Source: WTFY01 sp011523795 (GTDB taxonomy: Bacteria > Pseudomonadota > Gammaproteobacteria > UBA4575). From it: a stretch of DNA of 64,000 bases. Positions within the stretch are counted from its first letter, which is position 1. Each line of letters begins with the position of its first letter. A program made the position numbers and the translations under genes. The stretch is from assembly GCA_965207475.1 (NCBI GenBank), contig OZ242278.1, positions 1,488,001 through 1,552,000 on the forward strand, in the 5' to 3' direction. Positions 54,032 through 62,100 of the stretch are shown here, one piece after another. The notes beneath the pieces were generated by a model. The model had not been told where the DNA came from and ran no database searches. It saw only the letters and a list, made by a program, of their open reading frames with translations.

Positions 54032-55744
54032 TCAGGGGGGTTTGCGATGCAGCAGGTCCCGGAATTCCTGCTTCTCTGCCTCGTCCAGGCCTGCCCCTTT
54101 TTCCTTTTCGATCAGTTCCTGGATTCTTGCGCTGTGGGTCTTTTTGCAGATCCAGTTCAGGGCATCCCCAAAGGCCTGGCCAGGGTCCTGCAGCCTCGGC
54201 GATTTCCAGGTCAGCAGTTTCTGCAGCTGGTGCGCCTCGGGTTGTCCATGGAAGCGCTCGATCAACGCGGCATGGCCCAGTCCCGGCTCCTGTTTCCAGA
54301 TCGTGACCACGCTTGCAAGCAGCGCGACGCCCGGAATCGAGGATTTCTGCAACAGTTCCAGGGATGTGACCTCTTGTGCCAGGGCGGGTTCGTGCAGCAG
54401 GGCCGAGATCGCAAGCCTGACCGGCGTGGCCCGGCTCAGGGCATCGGTCAGCCCGAACTTTTTCGCGGGGGGGATGCCGCCACGGTCCGGCTTGTGCAGC
54501 AGGGGTGTGCCGACCCTTTTTTCCAGCTCCTCGAACACCAGCCGCTTGAACACCCCGTCCGGGAACCTTTCCAGCAACGGCCTGGCCTGCTGCGCGAGCC
54601 GGGCCTTGCCTGCAGGTGATTCGGTATCCGTGTCCTCGCCCAGCTTTTCAAACAGGAAGGTGGACAACGGAAGGCTTTCCTTCATCTTTTCGTCCAGGGC
54701 GGCTTTCCCCTGCGAACGGACCAGGCTGTCCGGGTCTTCCCCCTGGGGCAGGAACAGGAACCTCGCTTCCAGCCCGTCCCGGAACACCGGGATGGTCTGC
54801 TCCGCTGCACGCCAGGCGGCCCTGCGGCCCGCCGCGTCGCCGTCGAAGCAGAAGACGATTTCCTCGGTATAGCGGTACAGCTGCTGGATGTGCGGGGTCG
54901 TGGTCGCCGTGCCCAGCGTAGCCACGGTGTTCTCCATGCCGTGCTGTGCCAGGGCCAGCACGTCCATGTACCCTTCCACCACGAGCACCCGCTTCTGCGC
55001 CTCCCTCGCCTTGCGCGCCTCGTGCATGCCGTACAGGACTTCGCCCTTGCGAAACACCGGGGTTTCCGGCGAGTTCAGGTACTTGGGCACTGCATCGTCC
55101 ATGACCCGTCCGCCAAACCCGATCACGCGGCCGCGGCGGTCCCGGATCGGGAACATGATCCGGTTTCTGAACAGGTCATACGTCCCCCGTTCGTTCCTCT
55201 TGAACAGCCCGGACTTCATGAGCAGTCCCTCGGGGGCGGCCTGCCTGAGCCGGTTCAGCAGGCCGTCGAAGCGGTCCTGGGCATAGCCGAGGCCAAAGCG
55301 GGTGATGATCTCGTCACTCAGTCCGCGTTTCTTCAGGTAGTCGCCCGCCGCAGGGTTCCGGGCCAGCATGTCCATGAAGTGTGCATGGGCCTGCTCAAGC
55401 AGGCCGAACAGTTCACGGTACGCCTGCTGTTCGGGTGTGATCCTGTCCCGGGGAACCTCGAGGCCGGCACGCTGGGCAAGGGTTTCCACGGCTTCGAGAA
55501 AGTCGAGCCTTTCGTACTCCATCAGGAAGCCGAGTGCCGTACCGTGCGCCTCGCAGCCGAAGCAATGGTAAAACTGCTTGTCCTGGCTGACCGTGAAGGA
55601 AGGGGTTTTTTCATTGTGAAAGGGACAGCAGGCCATGAACTCCTTGCCCTTTTTTTTCAGCGGCACGTAGCTGTTGATGAGCTCTACGATATCCGTACGT
55701 GTAATCAGCTCGTCAAGGAAGGACTGGGGGATTCTTGTCGACAC
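54032..55744 (-). CDS. dnaG: DNA primase
   Basis: A 570-residue primase that makes RNA primers at the replication fork. The zinc-binding domain is CPFHNEKTPSFTV to FHCFGCEAHG-like YHCFGCEAHG, followed by FGGRVMDDAVPKYLNSPET, the TOPRIM motifs VVEGYMDVLALAQHG and FDGDAAGRRAAWRAAE, and a C-terminal helicase-binding part. The start is GTG 55744 and gives the typical N-terminus IPQSFLDELITRTDIVELIN. It precedes rpoD by 91 bases. The rpsU gene that usually stands upstream is not here; dgt is. Confidence 0.97.
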   Translation of the reverse strand: MSTRIPQSFLDELITRTDIVELINSYVPLKKKGKEFMACCPFHNEKTPSFTVSQDKQFYHCFGCEAHGTALGFLMEYERLDFLEAVETLAQRAGLEVPRDRITPEQQAYRELFGLLEQAHAHFMDMLARNPAAGDYLKKRGLSDEIITRFGLGYAQDRFDGLLNRLRQAAPEGLLMKSGLFKRNERGTYDLFRNRIMFPIRDRRGRVIGFGGRVMDDAVPKYLNSPETPVFRKGEVLYGMHEARKAREAQKRVLVVEGYMDVLALAQHGMENTVATLGTATTTPHIQQLYRYTEEIVFCFDGDAAGRRAAWRAAEQTIPVFRDGLEARFLFLPQGEDPDSLVRSQGKAALDEKMKESLPLSTFLFEKLGEDTDTESPAGKARLAQQARPLLERFPDGVFKRLVFEELEKRVGTPLLHKPDRGGIPPAKKFGLTDALSRATPVRLAISALLHEPALAQEVTSLELLQKSSIPGVALLASVVTIWKQEPGLGHAALIERFHGQPEAHQLQKLLTWKSPRLQDPGQAFGDALNWICKKTHSARIQELIEKEKGAGLDEAEKQEFRDLLHRKPP

Positions 55745-55853
55745 CTTGGATCCGTTGCACAGGCAGCACTGGGTTCAATGGTTAGGGTTATTCATCACGG
55801 CCCGGCATGCTCCCAGATGCCCGGCAGCACCCGGCCCGAAGCCCGGTGGATTA

Positions 55854-55883
55854 ATAATGCGCTTTCGGTCTGGACCGGGTCAA
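55854..55883 (-). promoter_or_regulatory. Sigma-70 type promoter of dnaG-rpoD
   Basis: On the minus strand TTGACC (55878-55883) and CATTAT (55854-55859) are 18 bases apart, about 105 bases before the dnaG start. This is the best promoter in the 160-base gap between dgt and dnaG. Confidence 0.55.
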
Positions 55884-55904
55884 GCCTCCGCATGCAGCCC
55901 CTGT

Positions 55905-57095
55905 TCAGATGATCTTGGCATCGAAGATGCGCTCGTGCTCGGCAATCGCGTACCGGTCGGTCATGCCCGAGATGTAGTCGGCAATGATTCGAGCCCGTGC
56001 ACTCTCCCCGGATTGTTCCTGGGCGGCGACGGCCTGTTGATGGTATTCGTCCGGCATCAGCCGGGCGTCCTCGAAGAATGCCTTGTACAGGTCCGAAACG
56101 ACCCTTTTGGCCTGCCGGTTCATCCGGTGTACGCGGTAGTGCCGGTACAGGTGTTTCTGCAGGAAGGACTTGAGTTCACTGTTTTGCTGGCGCATGGGCT
56201 GGCTGAAACGGATCAGTACCCCGTCGTGGCGGCGCACGTCCTCGATGTCCGCCACCTGATGGCGATCGACTGCTGCCTGGCTGGCGGCCACCAGGTCGTC
56301 GATCAGGTCGCGCCGGATTCGCCGAATGGATTCGTACAGCTTCCTGCGCATGGTCAGTTCCGGATGTCCGTGTTCCACGGCCTGGTAGTGATGGCCGAAC
56401 AGCGCCACGTCCCTCAGCTGGGAAATGGAGATCAGGCCGGCACGCAGTCCGTCATCGACATCGTGGGTGTTGTAGGCGATCTCGTCGGCGACGTTGACCA
56501 GCTGGGCCTCCAGGCTGGGCTGTGTGCGGTCGATGAACCGCTGGCCGATCTCGCCCAGGGTCCGGGCATTCTTTCTGGAGCAGTGCTTGAGGATGCCCTC
56601 GCGCGTTTCGAAGGTCAGGTTCAGTCCCGGGAATTGCAGGTATTTCAGTTCCAGCCGGTCCACGACCCGCAGGGACTGCAGATTGTGCTCGAACCCGCCG
56701 TGCGTGCGCATGCATGCGTTCAAGGCGTCCTGGCCGGCATGGCCGAAAGGGGTATGGCCCAGGTCATGGGCCAGTGCGATGGCCTCGCTCAGGTTTTCAT
56801 TGAGCTGCAGGGCGCAGGCGATGCGGCGCGCCACCTGGGCCACCTCGATGGAATGCGTCAGGCGCGTACGGAACAGGTCTCCCTCGTGATTGACGAACAG
56901 CTGGGTCTTGTACTCGAGCCTGCGAAATGCCGTGCTGTGGATAATCCTTTCCCGGTCACGCTGGTACTCCTGCTGGCGGGATACCCAGTCCTCTGCGTGC
57001 AGTCGGCCTTTCGAGGCCGCATCGCACGCGGCATAGGGAGCCAGGCCTTGCCGGGGTCCGGACGGTTCGGGGCGCGACCGGTGTGCACGGCTCAT
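55905..57095 (-). CDS. dgt: dGTPase-like HD-domain phosphohydrolase
   Basis: A 396-residue enzyme of the type 2 dGTP triphosphohydrolase group. The HD site is complete: TRLTHSIEVAQVARR, LAHDLGHTPFGHAGQ, then FEHNLQSLRVVDRLE and the final Asp in LVNVADEIAYNTHDVDD. The N-terminal HSTAFRRLEYKTQLF is typical. It breaks down dNTPs or related nucleotides, which tunes DNA precursor pools. ATG 57095 overlaps the aroB stop (ATGA), the common aroK-aroB-dgt arrangement of many gammaproteobacteria. Confidence 0.94.
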   Translation of the reverse strand: MSRAHRSRPEPSGPRQGLAPYAACDAASKGRLHAEDWVSRQQEYQRDRERIIHSTAFRRLEYKTQLFVNHEGDLFRTRLTHSIEVAQVARRIACALQLNENLSEAIALAHDLGHTPFGHAGQDALNACMRTHGGFEHNLQSLRVVDRLELKYLQFPGLNLTFETREGILKHCSRKNARTLGEIGQRFIDRTQPSLEAQLVNVADEIAYNTHDVDDGLRAGLISISQLRDVALFGHHYQAVEHGHPELTMRRKLYESIRRIRRDLIDDLVAASQAAVDRHQVADIEDVRRHDGVLIRFSQPMRQQNSELKSFLQKHLYRHYRVHRMNRQAKRVVSDLYKAFFEDARLMPDEYHQQAVAAQEQSGESARARIIADYISGMTDRYAIAEHERIFDAKII

Positions 57096-58177
57096 GCCCC
57101 GCAGAATTCCTGCAGCACGTCTTCGAGTTTCGACGCGGGAAAGTCCGCCGTGAGTACGGCCTGGCCGATGCCGCGCAGCAGCACCAGGTGCAGCCTGTCC
57201 GCCCGGGTTTTCTTGTCGACGGCCATGCGTTCCAGGAACTGTTCGGGCCGCATGCCTTCGGGCGCCCGGGCAGGCAGCCGTGCCTTGCCGAGCAGGCGCT
57301 CGATGCGCAGCCTGGCACCCTCGTCCAGCCAGCCAAGCCGAACCGAAAGCCGGGCGGCCATCAGCATGCCGCAGGCCACGGCCTCTCCGTGCAGCCAGTC
57401 TGCGTACCCGGTACAGGTCTCGATGGCATGGCCGAAGGTATGGCCATAATTGAGCAGGGCGCGGGTGCCGCTTTTTTCCAGCTCGTCCTCGGCCACGACC
57501 ACCGCCTTGTTTTTGCAGGAACGGTGCACGGCCTGGCCCAGGGCCTGTGGGTCCCGTGAGAGCAGCCGGTCGATGTTCTGTTCCAGCCAGTCAAAGAACC
57601 CGGCATCGCGTATGAGCCCGTACTTGATGATTTCCGCGATGCCCGCACCCAGTTCCCTGTCATCCAGGGTGTTGAGGGTGTCCAGGTCGGCAATGACGCA
57701 CTGCGGCTGGTAGAACGCCCCGATCATGTTTTTGCCCAGCGCATGGTTCACCCCGGTCTTGCCCCCGACGGAGGAATCCACCTGGGCCAGCAGCGTGGTG
57801 GGGATCTGGATGAACGGGACCCCCCGCATGTAGGTGGCCGCGGCAAAGCCCGTGATGTCACCGATCACGCCCCCGCCCAGTGCAAGCAGCGTCGTGTCCC
57901 GGTCGCATCGGTTTTCAAGCAGGGCGCTGTACACGCGGTCCATGGTTTCCAGTGACTTGCAGGACTCCCCGTCCGGCAGCACCAGGTGCATGCAGCGGTA
58001 CGCCCCGAGGTGCTGCTTCACTGCGTCCAGGTACAGCGGGGCCACCTTCTCGTTGCTGAGGATGAATACGGAGCTGCCGTGGAGGTGATCCTCCAGGCAC
58101 CGGGATTGTGCAAGCAGGCCTGCGCCGATATAGATCGGGTAACTTCGCTCACCCAGCTCCACTTCAAACGTGATCAT
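57092..58177 (-). CDS. aroB: 3-dehydroquinate synthase
   Basis: A 361-residue enzyme of the shikimate pathway that turns DAHP into dehydroquinate using NAD and a metal ion. Motifs: PDGESCKSLETMDRVYSAL, ALGGGVIGDITGFAAATYMR, IPTTLLAQVDSSVGGKTGVN, and metal ligands in LNYGHTFGHAIE and DWLHGEAVACGM. ATG 58177 is chosen; a TTG two codons earlier is also possible. It follows aroK by 24 bases and overlaps dgt, so the three are cotranscribed. Confidence 0.97.
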   Translation of the reverse strand: MITFEVELGERSYPIYIGAGLLAQSRCLEDHLHGSSVFILSNEKVAPLYLDAVKQHLGAYRCMHLVLPDGESCKSLETMDRVYSALLENRCDRDTTLLALGGGVIGDITGFAAATYMRGVPFIQIPTTLLAQVDSSVGGKTGVNHALGKNMIGAFYQPQCVIADLDTLNTLDDRELGAGIAEIIKYGLIRDAGFFDWLEQNIDRLLSRDPQALGQAVHRSCKNKAVVVAEDELEKSGTRALLNYGHTFGHAIETCTGYADWLHGEAVACGMLMAARLSVRLGWLDEGARLRIERLLGKARLPARAPEGMRPEQFLERMAVDKKTRADRLHLVLLRGIGQAVLTADFPASKLEDVLQEFCGA

Positions 58178-58201
58178 GCGCAAAAACTCTCCGGTTGGCG
58201 C

Positions 58202-58723
58202 CTAGCCGGGGCCGCGGTCCAGTTGCCTGACGATCTCGTCGGCAATCCAGCCCGTGCCGCGCTGGCCGGTTGTGATGGTGTGGTCCGCAGCCTGCATGTA
58301 GAGCGGCTCTCTTTGCAGCAGCAGCCTGGCCAGGGTCCGTTTGCGGTCGGTCGTGTTCAACAGGGGGCGGTTGGAGTCGTTCCGGACCCGCTCGAACAGG
58401 GCGTCCACGGTGGCCTGCAGGTAAAATACCGTGCCGGCTGCCGACAGGGCATCCCGATTGCGCCGGGAGAGCACCGCGCCTCCACCGGTTGCAAGAACGA
58501 TGGCTTCGAGCCGGCACAGCTCGGCGATGGTGTTCTCCTCCCGTTTGCGGAAGCCTTCTTCACCCTCGTATTCAAAGATCGTGGCAATATCGACACCTGT
58601 CTTTTCTTCAATAACCCGGTCACTGTCGTAAAACGTCCTGTCGAGGCGCTTGGCAAGCTTGCGGCCGACCGTCGATTTGCCGGCGCCCATCGCGCCGACC
58701 AGGATGATGTTACCGGGTTTCAT
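58202..58723 (-). CDS. aroK: Shikimate kinase
   Basis: A 173-residue kinase. Walker A is GAMGAGKSTVGR, the shikimate-binding DSDRVIEEKTG follows, then EGEEGFRKREENTIAEL, GGGAVLSRRNRDAL and the lid region RPLLNTTDRKRTLARLLLQR. It phosphorylates shikimate with ATP. The start at 58723 fits the family N-terminus (KPGNIILVGAMGAG). The frame stays open upstream to 58813 without similarity. A TATACT at 58784-58789 on the minus strand may be its -10. Confidence 0.97.
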   Translation of the reverse strand: MKPGNIILVGAMGAGKSTVGRKLAKRLDRTFYDSDRVIEEKTGVDIATIFEYEGEEGFRKREENTIAELCRLEAIVLATGGGAVLSRRNRDALSAAGTVFYLQATVDALFERVRNDSNRPLLNTTDRKRTLARLLLQREPLYMQAADHTITTGQRGTGWIADEIVRQLDRGPG

Positions 58724-58850
58724 CAGGCAATGTGTTTTGCAGGTCTCGGATAACGGAAGGAAAAAGTCTTGCGCAGTGGAGGCAGTATAAATGAAAACGC
58801 CGGGTTCCATCACGTGCGTGAACCGGTGAAAGCGGCAAGATCCCGCAAAT

Positions 58851-59030
58851 TCATGGTCTGTGACGGATCGCGGGAAAAATTTCGATGCTGAATTCCCGGA
58901 TGACCCCCTTCATGAAAGAAATTGCACCTGCGAAGGATACGCCGGGGTCTCCGGGTGAAGCCTCGAGGTTCGGGTCCAGATCCAGGGTATGCCGAACGAG
59001 TTCTCTGAGACGGTGTTCCATGGTTGCCAT
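58851..59030 (-). CDS. Acyl-carrier-protein-like micro-gene, possibly without the attachment Ser
   Basis: A 59-codon frame with AAAGGAT seven bases before ATG 59030. It reads MEHRLRELVRHTLDLDPNLE, a carrier-protein first helix and loop, then GVSFAGAISFMKGVIREF and SIEIFP, which align with the ACP helix 2 pattern GLDSLGAVEL...LEEEFGIEIP. In the gap-free alignment the phosphopantetheine Ser falls on Phe; a Ser sits one place earlier (VSF in place of DSL). The fourth helix is cut short. It is divergent from the polyketide synthase at 59159 and may be its carrier, a decayed copy, or a protein-interaction module. Short length keeps confidence moderate. Confidence 0.5.
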   Translation of the reverse strand: MATMEHRLRELVRHTLDLDPNLEASPGDPGVSFAGAISFMKGVIREFSIEIFPAIRHRP

Positions 59031-59158
59031 GGTAAAATCCTTTAAGCGGTTATTGTGATTTTCAAGGTGGCTTGGGTATTATACGGATATGAATTTCACT
59101 TGCCTTGATTCGGTGTGGGCACGAGTTTGCCACCGACTTCGACCCGGGCTACCTGGCT

Positions 59159-62100
59159 ATGGATTCATCCCAGTCCACGGACGACCTCTTCATGGCGAAG
59201 CCGGACAAATCTCCTACCCCCGCTGACTCCCAGGAGCCGAAGCGCGTCGCGGGTGATCCACCTGTAGCAGTCATAGGCATGGCCTGCCGATTCCCCGGCG
59301 CACCGAATATCCCGGCTTTCTGGCGTCTGCTCGAAACCGGCGGGAACTCGATCAGCGAGGGAATTTCCGGCACGGGTGCCGAGCGCATGGAAGAGCTTTT
59401 CCCTGGCGGTTCGGTTTCGAACGAAGCCTGCCGCTTCGGGTCCTTCGTTGCCGATATCGATCAGTTTGATGCCTCGTTCTTCCGGATTTCACCGGCCGAA
59501 GCACAACTGATGGATCCACAGCAGCGCATGATGCTCGAGACCAGCTGGCAGGCACTCGAGGATGCTGCAATCGATCCGGACCGGCTCAAAGGCGGTCGGA
59601 CCGGCGTCTACACCGGGATCAGCAACGACGAGTACCGGATGCTGGTTCTGGACACCAACAAACCGACCGAAGCGGCCGGGTGCCTCTATGCTCTCAGCGG
59701 CACCAACCTGAATGGCGCCAGCGGGCGGGTTTCTTTCGTATTGGGTCTCATGGGGCCGGCGAAGGCCGTGGATGCCGCTTGCGCATCGTCTCTGGTCTCG
59801 ATCCACGATGCGGTGGTTGACCTGCAGCAGGGCAAGGCGGACCTGGCCATTGCCGGTGGCGTGCAGGCCCTCCTGAACAGCCGCGTGTACGAACTGCGTG
59901 CGGACGCAATGATGCTGTCTCCCGATGGCCAGTGCAAGGCTTTTGATGCCTCTGCAAACGGTTACGTGCGCGGCGAAGGCTGCGGGGTCGTGATCCTGAA
60001 ACGGCTGAGCGAGGCGGAAGCGGATGGTGATCGCATCTGGGGCGTCATCCGGAGTTCGGCGGTGAATCACGGCGGAGCCAGCGTCGGACTGACGGTCCCC
60101 AATACGCCTGCATTGGAACAGGTGATTGAGACAGCGCTATCGCAGGCGGGCATTTCTCCATCGGAAGTGGATTACCTGGAAGCGCACGGAACTGGAACGA
60201 CGGTGGGTGATCCCATTGAAATCAATGCGGTGGCCTCTGTCTACGGGGAGGGACGCGAGGCTGACCACCCGCTTCTGGTCGGTTCCGTCAAGACTAACGT
60301 CGGCCACCTGGAGTCTGCTGCCGGGGTTGCGGGACTGATCAAGGCGGTGTTGGCAGTAGAGCGAGGCGTCATACCGAAACACTTGCATTTTCAGAATCCC
60401 CACCCGGGTATCGACTGGGATCATCTGCCACTACAGATCACTTCTTCCACGACGGACTGGCCCCGCCATCGCGGGCGGCCGCGATTGGCGGGCGTGAATT
60501 CCTTCGGGATATCGGGTACGAATGCCCACATTGTGGTGGAAGAGTACGACGGTCCGGCCCCGGTACCGGGAGAAGGATATCGGGCTGCGGGTCCCGCAAG
60601 GGCTGTGGAGAACTCGCAGCCAATGATCGCGGCGGACCTGCCGCGGCTGGAGCAGGAAGGAAATGGACGCAAGAGCCGTCTTTTGCCGTTGTCGGGCAAA
60701 TCAGAGGGCGCGCTTCGGGAGCTGGCAAAGCGGTACCTGTCGTGGCTGGACGACCGGGCCGAAGAATCTCCGGAAAACATTGCCATGGAACCGTTACTGT
60801 CGGACATGGCGTGGACCGCCGGCGTGGGGCGGAGCCATTTCGATTGCCGTGCGGGGATCGTGTTCCGTGATGCCGAGTCGCTGCGGGAACGCCTGAGAGA
60901 TTTGGCCGAAGCCGACGACGGCGTAAAACCGGGAATGGCGGCCAGGGTGGCGTTTGTCTACACCGGTCAGGGAAGCCAGTGGGCCGGCATGGGGCAGGCA
61001 CTCTACGAACATGAACCGGTAGCGCGCGCGGTGCTGGATCGCTGCGAAGCGGCATTCCGGGATGAACGGGGAGTCTCCCTGCTGGACATGATGTTTGGCC
61101 GGGCCGGGGGTGAAGGCGAACTTGGTGACACGGCGTGGGAGCAACCGGCTCTTTACGCTTTGGAGTGCGCGTTGACGGCACTGTGGACGAGTTTGGGTAT
61201 CCGGCCGAGCGTGGTCGTGGGGCACAGCGTCGGAGAACTGGCGGCAGCCCAAGCGGCAGGCGTCTTCAGTCTTGAGGACGGGATGCGGTTTGCCGCAATC
61301 CGCGGTGCACTGCTGTCGGGAACGGAACCGGGCGCCATGGCCGCAGTTTTCACGCAAGCGGAGCAGGTGGCATTGCAGGTCGAGACATTCAATACCTCGT
61401 CGTCCGGCGCCAGGCTGTGCGTTTCGGCGTACAATGGAAGCCATCAGGTGATCAGCGGCCCGATCGAGGAAATCGAAGCCATCTCGAAACACCTCGAATC
61501 GGAAGGAATCCGGGTCAAGCGACTGAACACGACCCGGGCATTCCACAGCGCCCTGGTGGAGCCGGCCCTGGACACGCTGGAAGCGTCCCTGGAGGGCATC
61601 ACAATCAGGCCTCCCTCCCTGACCGTGGTCAGCAACCTGACGGGTCAAGCCGTAGGACCTGGCGAGGTGCTGGACGGGGCCTATTGGAAACGGCATGCCC
61701 GGGAGCCGGTGGCATTCGCCAGCGGCGTTGGAACCTTGGCGGAACTCGGGGTGGACCTGGTGCTTGAGATCGGTCCACGTTCCGTGTTGGCTCCCATGGC
61801 CGTTGCGGCCTGGCCCGAATCCGCACAGGCTCCCGCAGTACTGTCAAGCCTGCGCCCGCCATCCGGCAACGGCAAGGCAGCCGCCAGCGGCAGTGATTTT
61901 GCAGAGGCTGTCGCGCAAGCCTATCAGGCAAGGTTGCCGATTCATTTCCCGGGACTTTTCACGGGCGAAACGCGGCGGCGAATTTCATTGCCGGGCTATC
62001 CGTTCCAGCGTGAACGCCACTGGGTCCAGGCCTCGAAGCGGCGGCTCCTGGCCGAAGGTCACCCCTTGCTGGGCGTCCGGCATGAATCCGCCAGTGGCGA

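Noticed and set aside
58804..58825. Palindrome GGTTC...CACGTG...GAACC ahead of aroK
   Set aside because: Only 16 of 22 positions match; weaker than the dyads listed.
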